A stretch of 64,000 bases of DNA from Schizophyllum amplum (GCA_007026445.1 VDMD01000112.1:1-64000), one strand, 5' to 3'. Counted from the stretch's first letter, positions 43,883 through 54,369 are shown. Numbers and translations are program-made. Notes: generated from the sequence alone by a model not told the origin.

Positions 43883-45592
43883 ATGCCGGTCGCCATACCA
43901 CCCCTCGGTTCCTACGACCACGTCCCCGAGACGAAGGTATGCATCACGGTCTCTTTGTCTTCTCTAGCTGCAATTCGCGCGTGATTGACCTTCCTTTCTC
44001 TCTTCGCCTACAGGAGAACCTCGACTGGGCCGAGCTCGTCACCGTCGATCTCAGCACGTACAATACCCCCAACGGGAAGCAAGAGCTTGCCAAGGAACTG
44101 ATCAAGGCCATCCGCGAGAAGGGTTTCTTCTACGTCAAGGGCTTCGATATCCCGCAGGAGAAGGTCAACCGTCAGTTCGCACTCGGCAAGCAGTTCTACG
44201 AGCTCCCGCTAGAGGAGAAGGCAAAGTATACGCCAGAGCTTGGTACAGATCGTGGCCTCAGATGTCTCATCCGCGTACTTATTGGCTTGACAGAGCAGGG
44301 CAAGATCAATGGCTACGTACCGGCTGGGCGTCGGATGTACATCTGAAGGCGTCTTCGTGTTAGCGAAAGCTCATGAAATCTTTCTTGCAGTATCGACCCG
44401 GAAACCGGCATTCGCGACCGGACGGAGAGCTACAATATCCCCAGTAAGTTCTGGTGTTCATATTCTGCGATCCCATTCTCACGCTTCCCAAGAATTTACT
44501 GAGGACTTCAAACACGAGCACCATTCTGTCATACAGGAGCGTCTCTCCGAGATCGAGGACTTCGCGAAGGTACGCACATACCTACCTAATTTCCTATCTT
44601 CCTCTTCACTGACATGCGGTGCAGTCTCTGCATTCCAAGGTCTTGGACCCGCTCTACACGCTCCTCGCAATTGCGCTGGAGCTCCCTGAGGATCACTTCA
44701 CCAAGATTCATTCCTATGATATCAAGAGCGAAGTGCGCCGTCCTTTACGTACCACCTGTGCTCCTGCTTATTGACGTCTCTCTTAGGACCACTTCCGCTA
44801 CATGAAGTACAGCAAGCGGCCAGCCGAGGAGAACGCGCGTATCAAGGCATGGAGCTACGGGCACACCGGTGAGTTGTCTCTCTGAACATCTCCCGAGGTC
44901 GCCCAATGCTGACTCACTAGCGCAGACCTCGGCAGCTTCACCCTCCTCTTCCGCCAGCCTGTCGCCGCGCTGCAGATCCGCGACCCGTTGACGGACGAGT
45001 GGAAGTGGGTAAAACCACAGGACGCAACCATCACCGTCAACTCGTGCGACGCACTATCGTTCCTTACCGGTGGCTACGTTAGGAGCACAATCCACAGGTG
45101 CTTCGGTCATGATCTGTTTTGAAAGATGTACTGATGCAAACTGCAAGGGTGACCGTACCACCCAAGGACCAGCAGCACGTCGACCGTCTCGGCCTGCTCT
45201 ACTTCTCGCGGTAAGTCATATCAAAGTTTTCTTACGCCAGCCACTCAGCATTCAACAGCCCGCACAACCACGTCCAGCTCAAGACCGCCACCGAGTCACC
45301 GGTCCTTCGACGGGAGGGCTACCTCCAGAACGAGTTCGAGAAGAGCGGGAACCCTGTCCCCACCATGGAGGGTGAGTTGCGTCGGCGCTCTCCTTTGAAC
45401 GAGCTGTCCTCTGACCCCAACCTCGTAGAATGGACGTTCAGCAAGCAGAAGTGGCAGCGCAACCGCAAGAACGACCCGAAGAACTACACGGCGACCATCT
45501 TGCCTGGGTTCCAGGAGAAGGTGTACGACAAGGAACTGCAGGCGGTGCTGAAGACGCAGGAGGCGTTAAAGGCGCAGGAAGTGGCGGCGTAA
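43883..45592 (+). CDS. Isopenicillin N synthase-like Fe(II)/2-oxoglutarate oxygenase, copy 2
   Basis: Same family and intron plan as copies 1 and 3. First exon 43883-43936 (MPVAIPPLGSYDHVPETK), second from 44014 (ENLDWAELVTVDLSTYN). Iron ligands lie in YGHTDLGSFTLLF and VRSTIHRV, and the 2-oxoglutarate Arg in LLYFSRPHNH. It differs from the others in the exon following the IDPETGIR block, reading EFTEDFKHEHHSVIQERL where copies 1 and 3 have Asn-Gly-Asp. It ends VLKTQEALKAQEVAA. About eleven exons, all with GT-AG introns. The upstream module and TATA box match the paralogues. The Gfo/Idh/MocA copy A gene follows 294 bp downstream on the same strand. Confidence 0.92.
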
Positions 45593-45757
45593 AGTCCTTC
45601 GGTAGATTTTGAAGCTCGATGAAACGGGGACCGCTTACACACCTCAATAAATATGTACCATCTTTAAATGTGACAATTGTAGTTCAAGTTCATTGCCGTC
45701 CTCCGAGTACTTGAAGCTTGAGTCCTCGAGTTGAGACGGAAGACGCATGTGACTTAT

Positions 45758-45843
45758 CACGAGATCTCGGTTCAAGTTCGGCGGGTGCACGGAGGCACAG
45801 CGCGTAATTGAATCCTTCTTGCAGAACACCCTCATCTTGCTCA
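45758..45843 (+). promoter_or_regulatory. Upstream block shared by the two Gfo/Idh/MocA genes (copy A)
   Basis: CACGAGATCTCGGTTCAAG, followed by TCGGCGGG, lies at 45758-45785, and CCTCATCTTGCTCA at about 45829-45843. Both occur, in the same order, upstream of copy B on the other strand. CGAGATCTCG is a perfect palindrome, the form expected of a dimeric regulator site. Confidence 0.6.
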
Positions 45844-45886
45844 CTGTATCACTGTATCCTGTCCTTGGCACGAAGTGTTCAATAGC

Positions 45887-47701
45887 ATGTCCTCCCTGAC
45901 TCCCTTCGTGTTTAGGTGGGGAATTATCTCCACCGGCGCGATCGCCACCAAGTTCGTCGAGGTAAGCTTCATATTTCGCATCTGCAACTGCCCTTGAGAG
46001 CTTACAGATTTGATTCTATGCTCTCAGGACCTCCTGGTCGATCCAAAGACGTGAGTGCTAGCATACCCTGCTTATCGGGCTTACTGATTCATGTGCGGCC
46101 AGCCGGGATGTGCACGATGTGGCGCACAAGATTGCTGCTGTCGGCTCGCGTAGCGTAGCGAAGGCTCAGGAATTCATCGACGCAAAGGCGAAGGGCGATG
46201 AAACTATCAAGGCCTACGGTTCATACGACGAGCTTTATGCGGACCCCGTAAGTCCTCTCGTTCGCCTCAATTAAGCAATTGGGACTGACAAGATAGCAAA
46301 GGACGTGGACGGGGTGTACATCGGTAAGCCAGCGCGAGTTGGACAAAGAGGCTGAATGAATGACAAGATATAAACAGGCACACCGCATACGTTCCACTAC
46401 GCGAACGCGCTCGACGCGCTGAAGGCGAAGAAGCATGTTCTGTGCGAGAAGCCCGTGACGTGCAACGCCGCCGAGCTGCGCGCACTCATCGCTGCGGCGA
46501 AGGAAAACGGCGTTTTCTTCATGGAGGCGCTGTGGACACGCTTCCAGCCGCTCAGCCTCGAGATCAAACTGTTGAAGTCGCGGTCAAGGCGCGATACGAT
46601 CGACGCCGACGAGCCGTGGAGTTCATTTTAGATTAGACAAGGGCGCGCCTTTAAAGGCGCGCTCCGCGCCACCTCACCTCAGTCGTGTACGCATACGCGG
46701 GCTGAGGTGAGTGGCAGCTCTCGCTATTCCACGTTCTGTATTTCTCACACATCCTGTAGATATTCTAGGTACTTATACAATCAGTCGTGTACGCATACGC
46801 GGGCTGAGATATTCTAGATTCCAACACAAACGCCTCGCGTACAGCGGCGAGCTGGGCCTTCCCATCGCGCTACACGCTGATTTATCGGGCGACTTTGATA
46901 TCGAAAGTGAGTGACGCGGAGCTGATTGGCTTGGAGAAGTCTGCATGAAAGAAATACGCAGATATCCCGATGACACACCGGATTCTGGATCCCATGCTCG
47001 GCGGAGGCGCGCTGCTGGATCTGTGAGCTTACAATCCATTGGTACGCGTAAGGATGCTCATCTGTACCACAGGGGTCCTTACCCGCTAATCTGGGTGCGC
47101 GTCGCGCCCCTCTCCATGTAACGCAACACTGCTCACTGCACTCTCAGGCCACCATGCTCCTCTTCGAGCACCCTGCCAACGAGGGCGCGCAGCCCAGCAG
47201 CATCGCCGGCTCCATGCTCAAGACCCCGCGCACGGGCGTCGACAGCAACACCGCCTTTACGCTCACGTTCGACGCGGCGAAGTTGCACGCGCAGGCGCAC
47301 CTCACCTGCAGCACGAACCTGCATGCGGTGGACCCGGGGGTCACGGTGCGCTTTGAGCGCGGGACAATCCGCGTGGCCAAGCCGATCTACTGCCCGAGGG
47401 CCTTCACAGTAGAGCACTTGAACGCGAAGGGCGAGGTGGTGAAGCGGGAGGAGCGCACGGCGGAGTACGTCGGGGGCGGGTGGCATTTCCAGGCAGACGA
47501 GGTGGCGCGGTGTGTGCGGGACGGGAAGACGGAGAGCGAGCAGTGGGGGCATGGAAAGAGTATTTTGGAAATGGAGATTTTTGACGAGGTGCGTTTTTGT
47601 GTTGCCGGGATGAGGATGTTAGACAAGGGCTGACGTGTGGACAGGTGCGCAAGCAGGGCGGATACAAGTTCCCGCCAGGCGTGGAGAAGGTTACGCAGTA
47701 A
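45887..47701 (+). CDS. Gfo/Idh/MocA-family NAD(P)-dependent oxidoreductase, copy A (interrupted by an insertion)
   Basis: Relative of dimeric dihydrodiol dehydrogenase/D-xylose 1-dehydrogenase. It starts MSSLTPFVFRWGIISTG with the Rossmann GxxxxG form (STGAIATKFVE). The catalytic-lysine motif is CEKPVTCNAAELRAL. The C-terminal domain has GGGALLDLGPYPLIW and EQWGHGKSILEM, ending FPPGVEKVTQ. Copy B has the same exon plan. The exon carrying FMEALWTRFQPLSLEIK is split here by ~250 bp absent from copy B. Read straight through, it hits an in-frame stop near 46630. If 46571-46817 is spliced as an intron, the frame is kept and the only change is LFQHKRL for the QV of copy B. Whether the gene works depends on that splice. 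Confidence 0.82.
46571..46817. other. Insertion inside an exon of Gfo copy A, possible new intron
   Basis: This 247-bp stretch has no counterpart in copy B. It begins GTTGAAG and ends TTCTAG, so it has intron borders in the right phase. It contains a perfect 20-bp palindrome at 46643-46662 (GCGCGCC, TTTAAA, GGCGCGC), a 28-bp exact direct repeat (46679-46706 and 46781-46808; core GTGTACGCATACGCGGGC), and an 11-bp direct repeat AGATATTCTAG (46758-46768 and 46807-46817). No coding capacity. Origin as a small transposon or a local repeat expansion cannot be settled here. Confidence 0.7.
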
Positions 47702-47820
47702 GCGGGTGAAGCGCTGCAGCTGTGAATTGTGTAACGCACGAACATGTACAACATTCCGTGAATCTGATTTGTGTGATGAACCAGTTTTCGAATAGCTCTC
47801 GACCTGGTCTGGCCGTAAAA

Positions 47821-49408
47821 TCATGCCATGCACGGGACAGCCTCAGATATCTCACCTCTGTTATATTCGATGACTCTTATCTCGTTGGAAGCGCTAGAGA
47901 CGGCGCACCGAGTACCGTAGATGTATATGTTGGCATCATCAACTCGGAGAGTCAGCTCATCCCAGTGTTCGCGGTTTCGTCCGAGCCGGAGGGCGGCAAG
48001 TTTTTCGAATGCGTCGCCCGCCAAACGTCGTCTACCCACGTCTTCATCCAGTCGAAGTATTCTGGGTCCTCCCCATTCCTCCTCCTCATCGACCGGGGGC
48101 GCCTCATCATCAATGCTCCTTTCCGCCGAGTCCTCGGACACCGCACGACAAGAAGCAGAGTCCTCTGGTGCGAGAGGGTGATCACTTTCATGCTCTGGAG
48201 ACCGCGCTGCACCGACCCCGCGCCCCTGCGAGTCTTCGCTGGCATCCTTCGAGCGCCGCCTCCCGTCTGCCGCTGCGTCGTGAGCGGACATGTCACCTTG
48301 ATCGAGCTGACTGCCGCCTTTGGGTACGCCGCTGCCACCGTGGTCATCCCCGCTGCGTCGACCGTTCTTCATCCAGTCGGGATCGGGGTCTGCATGCATC
48401 CACGCGTCGTAAATCTCCCACACAAGTGACATACAGAGCGCCAGATCGGCGTGGAGGAAAGGAAAGTCGCTCGCCAGCTCAGCCATGGTCGGCGATGTGT
48501 CGTACCGAATGCGTAATTTCTTGCCGGTGTTGGCAACGACATAGTGGTAAGGGACGTGCAGTTGAATAGGGTCCATAGTGCTGAAGGGGTAATGGTGAAA
48601 GGTGACAGACGAGTGATCGGCAACGGTGGAATGGCCGTCGTGCTGGATGACAGACCCGGAGGTGGCCATCTCAGGAAAAGCGATAAACCGATATTCAAAG
48701 GACGTCGCATTTGCATAAAACTAGAAGATGTGTCAGAGGTAAGAGTTCGAAGCAATGATATGTACTACTGACCTGCCCTATGTCACGTCGACGATCTGGT
48801 TCTTCGGGATGTGCCTTTTTCCCTTTTACATAGAAGGCATGCATCGGCAGAATAACTTGGAGGTTCGTAGGAAGCCAAAACCACCCAATCGCTTTTTCGT
48901 CTTTGGTAGTGTCGAACCACTTGTGCATCGATGAACGGACTGTGCTCAAGTTCAGTATCGGCACATAGACATAAGTGTGTGGCGTACGAGGGTGAATATT
49001 CTTTCGTGAATTCACGTTCAGCGTATAACGGGCCAATCCCCAGCACCACTCGAGCAGATCCAGCTGTTCATCGGTTCACGAATGCATGTCATCGCGTAGC
49101 AGGATGTATACCTTTTTACTTCGAGTCGCTGCAGGGAGAACATGAACGTACTCGAGCAGCGTTAATTTGTCGGTAGCGCGGGAAACAACACATCGAGTTC
49201 GGTAGTTCTTGGTAACACTGGGATCTTTCAGTTTGACCTGCTCGTCTACAGCGCGCTTTCTAGCTGTTTGTACCGTTGCGGCGATCTTCCTACGCCGCTT
49301 ATGTGGTGGCGGGGCGTGAGCCGGGTCGAGTTCATTGGGAGCCGCCTTGCGTTTTCCTGGTGTGGGTATGTAAGGCGGGTCTATCACACGCGTCGATGGC
49401 CCTTCCAT
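47821..49408 (-). CDS. Fungal HNH-endonuclease-domain protein of unknown function
   Basis: Three main exons, starting MEGPSTRVIDPPYIPTPGK with a basic KRKAAPNELD and HKRRRK segment (nuclear-signal-like). The mid-protein pattern RTRCVVSRATDKLTLLEYVHVLP, then LEWCWGLARYTLNVNSRKNI, matches a large basidiomycete family annotated as HNH nuclease-like. In that family the Cys, Tyr-Val-His and Asn positions form the metal-finger core. The C-terminal half carries an acidic, Asp/Glu/Ser-rich stretch (APPVDEEEEWGGP). The two mid-gene introns lie near 49060-49090 and 48700-48780. It shares a 101-bp intergenic region with ARP9. Catalytic activity has not been shown for most members, and the second His is not clear here. 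Confidence 0.7.
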
Positions 49409-49509
49409 GTATGCGATAATTGATTCTGAAAGTAGGCGAGGTCAATGTTGAGATGATGGTGTGACACAAGAGACTCGAGGTGGTGTGTCACGTGGTCGTA
49501 TTCCTTTCA

Positions 49510-51082
49510 ATGTCATTCCGCGACAACACCGTCGTCGTTCTCGAGACGGGGCGCGACTTGATTTACGCAGGACAAGGCCTGCATGAGCTCCTCAAAACTC
49601 CAGCGGTCTATGCCCAGGCCAGGGTCGGCCTGCGCACCCCGCACAGCAGTTCGCCCGACGTGAACGAGTACCTCGTCGGGAAAGAACTCGAGGAAGCACT
49701 CGCAACCGGCCAAGATGGCATACAAATTTCCTACCCATTTGCAGACGGGGTGATCGGAGACTGGACGCAAGCAGAGGCGCTATGGTACGTGATGGACGCG
49801 TCGATCTTTGGCGCCTGTTATTGAACGCGCCCCATACAGGAAGCACGTCTTGTTCAAGCAGCTCGGTTTACGCCGTCTCCAGATGGAGTCGCCCGTCATC
49901 TTGTCCATCTTCCCCGGCCTCTCCCGCGACTCTTACGAACGAATATGCAAGATCTTCTTCGAACGCTTCAATGTCGCCGCATTCACTCTCATCGAACGCC
50001 CCATTTCCCAGCTCTACGCCGCCAACGCGATCGCCGGCGTGGTAGTCGACATCGGAAACAACGCAACAGACGTCACTCCTATCTACGATGCGCTACCTCT
50101 ACACGCCGGCCGCGTTACCACCAGCATCGGCCTGCGCGACTGCGAGCTCTACCTCGCCCATCTCCTGCGCGCCAATCCGTCCGTTATGAGGACCATCTCT
50201 CCTCCAGAGGCCCCCCTCGACGAAGACGCGATCCAAAACACCCTGCTCGAGCTTGTGCACATGCTCTGGGAGCAGGACCACATCCGGCCGCCCTCGCACG
50301 GCGAGCAGGCGGTCGCGCAGGAGGACGAGGGCATCACGGACATTGGCGCCATCGTCGCTGCAGGGCGCGAAAAGGCCGTCATCGAGAGCGGCATGCGCAA
50401 GAAGGCGACGGCGAAGCAGACCGCCGCCGAGCAGGCGCGCCAGCGCGAGATCGAGGCGCTCGACCTCATCACCGTCACCTTTCGCGGCAAGGAGGTGACG
50501 CTGGGGAAGGAGCGCCACCGGTTCTGCGAGCCGCTCTTTGACATGGACCTCGTTGACCACGCGCGCCCGGCGAACGCGCCACCACCCAAGCAGCCGCACA
50601 TTCCGTTGCAGGAAGCGGTCAATCATGCCATTGCCCAGGGCGTCATCGACCAGCGCCAGTATATGTGGAGGGGCCTATTCGTGACCGGCGATATAACACG
50701 ACACGTCCCAGGTAGGGACTGTCATTTTGCAGCTGGCGTCGTACTAAATCCTTACAGTCATTGGCGCAGGTCTGCGTTCAAGATGTCTCCCGTACATCGT
50801 CAGGGAAGAGGTCGTCACAGACGTTCAACCACGTTCGATCAACGTCCTGCATATCCCTGAATATTATCCCGAATATCGAGACACGAGCGACAGCTACGCG
50901 GCGTACCTGGGCTCAAGCATTACTGCAAAGGCACGTCCCTGTGCTATGACACTGTGTTGTGCCTCTAACGCCCTATTCAGATCATCTTCCACGATCCACA
51001 AGCAAAGAACTTTGTCTCCAAAAGCGACTACGCCACATATGGCCCGCGTGTCATTCTTGAGTCTTCTACTGCACTGTTGTAA
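49510..51082 (+). CDS. ARP9: Actin-related protein Arp9 (SWI/SNF and RSC remodelling complexes)
   Basis: Nuclear actin-related protein that with Arp7 or its equivalent binds the HSA helix of the remodeller ATPase. Four exons starting MSFRDNTVVVLETGRDLIYAG. Typical features are RVGLRTPHSS and DYLVG-like NEYLVGKELEEA, DWTQAEALWKHVLFKQLG, SPVILSIFPGLSRDSYERI, VVVDIGNNATDVTPIYDAL and RDCELYLAHLL. A Glu/Lys/Ala-rich insert (VIESGMRKKATAKQTAAEQ) lies in the middle, and MWRGLFVTGD with GIGAGLRSRCLPYIV near the end. The ATP-site residues of real actin are largely changed, as usual for Arp9. The last intron (50931-50980) has a GC donor. It ends with an exon encoding IIFHDPQAKNFVSKSDYATY. Confidence 0.88.
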
Positions 51083-51143
51083 ATTATTTGTTTATCTTCG
51101 TATCCAGTCGTTGCACGTTGTATCATATGCAGGGCTCAGTCGC

Positions 51144-52754
51144 TCATTGCGTGACCTTCTCCACGCCCGGTGGGAATACGTATCCCCCCTGCTTGCGCAC
51201 CTGCGCATGCATCAGCTCAACATCCCCAGTATCGCCAAAGGAACGCACCTCATCGAAGATCGTCATCTCCAAGATGCTCTTCTCATGCCCCCACTGCTCA
51301 CTCTCCGTCTTCCCGTCCCGCACGCACCGCGCCACTTCGTCCGCCTGGTAATGCCATCCGACCCCTACGTACTCTTTCTTCCGCTCCTCCTGCTTGACCA
51401 CCTCGCCCTTCGCGTCCGTATACTCCACCGTAAAGCTCTTCGGGCGCCAGATCGGCTGCGGGATCCGGATCGTACCGCGCTCGAAGCGCACGATGACACC
51501 GTCCGCGGGACGGACGTTCATGCTGCACGTAAGGTGCGCCTGCGCGCGCAGCTTCGCCGCGTCAAAGGTGAGAGTGAAGGCGGCGCTGCTGTCGACGCCC
51601 GTGCGCGGGGTCTTGAGGAGGGAGCCGGTGATGTTGCTGGGCTGCTTGCCCTCGTTGGCTGGGTGCTCGAAGAGGAGCATGGTAGCCTAACATGGTGATC
51701 AGTAGGGTGAGATTAAGCATAGGCGCGAGGCGAACCCAGATTAGCGGGTAAGGGCCCCTGGGGCAGAGGTGAGCATCGTCTAGCGCGCGATCTGTAGACT
51801 CACAAATCAAGAAGTGCTCCACCGCCAAGCATGGGATCCAGCATCCGGTGCGTCGTCGGGATATCTGTGTAGAACATTTTATGAGCAATGTTTGAGGAGC
51901 GATTTTCGGTGAAAGTGAAGGTGAGAAAGGCTCGGCGAACAGCACTCGATAATCCCTTCCCAAGTCACTTAGATTCCGACCACTCACTCTCGATATCGAA
52001 ATCTTCCGATAAGTCGGCGTGCAGCGCGATGGGGAGCCCCAGCTCGCCGCTGTACGCGACCTGCTTGATCTCAAGACTTAGCGGCTGGAAGCGCGTCCAC
52101 AGCGCCTCCATAAAGAACACGCCGTTCTCCTTCGCCGCAGCTATGAGTGCGCGCAGCTCTGCGGCGTTGCTCGTCACGGGCTTCTCGCACAGGACGTGCT
52201 TCTTCGCCTTGAGCGCGTCAATCGCGTTCGCGTAGTGGAACGTATGTGGTGTGCCTGTTCCGCGTTAGCCTGATCTCACTCACTTTTACCTTGCTTACCA
52301 ATGTAAACGCCATCCACGTTCTGCGCAAAGCCGTGTCGTTAATTTCGACTCGTCGACTAGGGGCAAAAGACAGAAAGCACTTACAGGGTCAGCGTAGAGG
52401 TCGTCGTATGAACCGTAAGCTTTAATGTTCTTATCGCCATTGATCTTCGCGTCGATAAAGTCCTGCGCCTTCGCCACGCTCCGTGAACCGACAGCGACAA
52501 TCTTGTGCGCCACATCGTGCACATCCCGGCTGACGGTGCGTAGATCAGATGCCGGCTTGACATAGCATAGCAGAGCATCGGCAGTACCACTCACGTCTTG
52601 GGATCGACAAGAAGATCCTGCAAGCGTAGATCGCGGTTTATAAACTCTGGAGAGCAGCCGAATGCGAACCCCAGCTTACCGAAACGAATTTGGTGGCGAT
52701 CCCGCCGGTAGAGACGATCCCCCACTTGAACACGAAGGGAGTTGGGGAAGACAT
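51144..52754 (-). CDS. Gfo/Idh/MocA-family NAD(P)-dependent oxidoreductase, copy B
   Basis: Intact paralogue of copy A, inverted. It starts MSSPTPFVFKWGIVSTGG and continues RDVHDVAHKIVAVGSRSVAK, NVDGVYIG, HTFHYANAIDALKAKKHVL and CEKPVTSNAAELRAL with the catalytic Lys. FQPLSLEIKQVAYSGELGL runs uninterrupted where copy A has its insertion. It ends GGGALLDLGPYPLIWATML... and FPPGVEKVTQ at 51144-51146. Length is about 390 residues, normal for the family. It is convergent with ARP9, only 61 bp between stops. Likely substrates are sugars or dihydrodiols; nothing local fixes which. Confidence 0.93.
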
Positions 52755-52793
52755 GCTATCAGAGACTATGGAGTAAGCAATGCGTTGTGATCT

Positions 52794-52904
52794 GAGCAAG
52801 ATGAGGGCGAGAGACAACGGTGTACTCGAGGACAGATACCGGCCGCTGTGCCTTTGTCCACCCATCGGACCGACGGCCCGTCGAGCTTGAACCGAGATCT
52901 CGTG
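52794..52904 (-). promoter_or_regulatory. Upstream block shared by the two Gfo/Idh/MocA genes (copy B)
   Basis: On the minus strand: CACGAGATCTCGGTTCAAG with TCGACGGG (52877-52904), and CCTCATCTTGCTCA (52794-52808), about 40 bp upstream of the ATG. This parallels copy A, with the CGAGATCTCG palindrome intact. Confidence 0.6.
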
Positions 52905-53521
52905 ACGTCAGCTGATGAGTCACACCTATCTTCCACTCGTGAGTAGCAGATTCCGTGGACCACTCTGTCGAGCCACACGAAGATTGTCCCTGGCTCCCGG
53001 CGTCCACCGCCACCCGCATACCGCATACACCCAAAGGGCACCACCTAATCTGTAAGTCCACCACGTACAATTCACCTGATACTTAGTCCCTTCCCAGACC
53101 AGTGCAGAGAAAACATCAATAACAGTCCAACGAAACCAAGCACGCACGAAGTCCCGTGAGAAGCACATATATACGATACACCATGTTACAAGACAGCGCA
53201 ATCAGCACGCTAAAAACCCATATAAGACGCAGTTAGATTAAGGGAGCGTAACATACGTGAGCGTACTAATTATCCATGTGTATGTGCCCAGGGGGTATAT
53301 AGCAGCGGTCAATGTCTCTTGGGGTTGGGCACGACGCGCCAACGAAGGCAGCAGGGACGCGAGGGCGGGAGGCAGGGGGCGACCGTTATCCTTCGGGACA
53401 GCGCTCCCGGCATGATTGTGGTAGGTCAATCGTACATGGTAGATGGTGGGCATGGTAGGTGGCAAGCATGGTGGGTCGACGGAAGCGCTCGGGGAGGATA
53501 CCTAGCGTCGCGGCCGGGGGC
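52905..53521. other. Intergenic region, no supported gene
   Basis: Between the upstream block of Gfo copy B and the 3' end of the Rho gene. It contains short repeats of ATGGTAGGT/ATGGTGGG near 53430-53475. No credible coding region. Confidence 0.4.
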
Positions 53522-54369
53522 CTACATGACGCAGCATCCCCCGTCAGTATTCCGGTTTGTTCGAGTTGACAACGATACGCGAGCAGCCTCGTAAAATACT
53601 TCGTTGACGCCTCGATTGTGTTTCGAGGAACATTCTGTGGGAGGGGATATGGCATGCCTCATAAGAAATGATGTAGCAAAGCGAAGACGCGCGACGCACC
53701 CAAGTATCGTGATGCACGTATTCTCCTTGCAACCCCAAGCCCTTCTTCATACTGGACGGTATGTGTCCCATACCGTTGTAACCGGTCGATCACCGCGAGG
53801 TCTTCTCGCAGATCACACTTGAGCGCTTAAAGTGGCGGGATCAGTGACGGCAAGCACAACCCCAGCGCGCGGCACGTACCCACCAACACCAACTACAATC
53901 TCTATCAGCAGTTGGACGCGAATGCGAAAGCGCCTCGCGCACCTTGACTCCAGGACAGTACTCCAGAATCTCCTCCAACCACTTGCTCTCCACATTCTCC
54001 AGCGACGTCGGGTTGTCGACGCTGAAGCAGATCATGATTACGTGCGTCTCTGCGTACGACAGCGATCGCAGCCGGTCGAACTCCTCCTGCCCAGCCGTGT
54101 CCCACAAACTGAGCTCGACCATCTGGTCGTCGATGTACAGCTCATGCACGTAGTTCTCGAACACGGTGGGCTCGCTGCGGGCGCGTCAGCACGGTACCCT
54201 TCACCGCCACCTCAGCTAGCGAGGATACGCACTACACTTGCGTGAAGAACCCTCTGGTGAAGACGTTCAGCAGGCTCGTCTTGCCACATGCGCCGTCGCC
54301 GCAGACCACGACCTTGCGTTGTATTGGTCGGCCCCGGCCGAGTCCCTTCGTTTGACCGCAGAGCGCCAT
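53522..54369 (-). CDS. rho3: Rho-family small GTPase, Rho3 type
   Basis: Membrane-anchored GTPase of cell polarity and exocytosis. It starts MALCGQTKGLGRGRPIQRKV, with P-loop GDGACGKTSLL, switch I FTQVYEPTVFENYV, switch II DTAGQEEFDRLRSLSY, then FSVDNPTSLENVESKW. The segment KIVVGVALKCD is rebuilt through a 16-nt exon. RRIRASRYLECSSKHNRGV follows. The last exon, read in the correct frame, ends STRTNRNTDGGCCVM, a CaaX prenylation box with stop at 53522-53524. The MALCG start and PIQRK lead are Rho3-like rather than Rho1 or Cdc42. About six exons. Confidence 0.9.
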
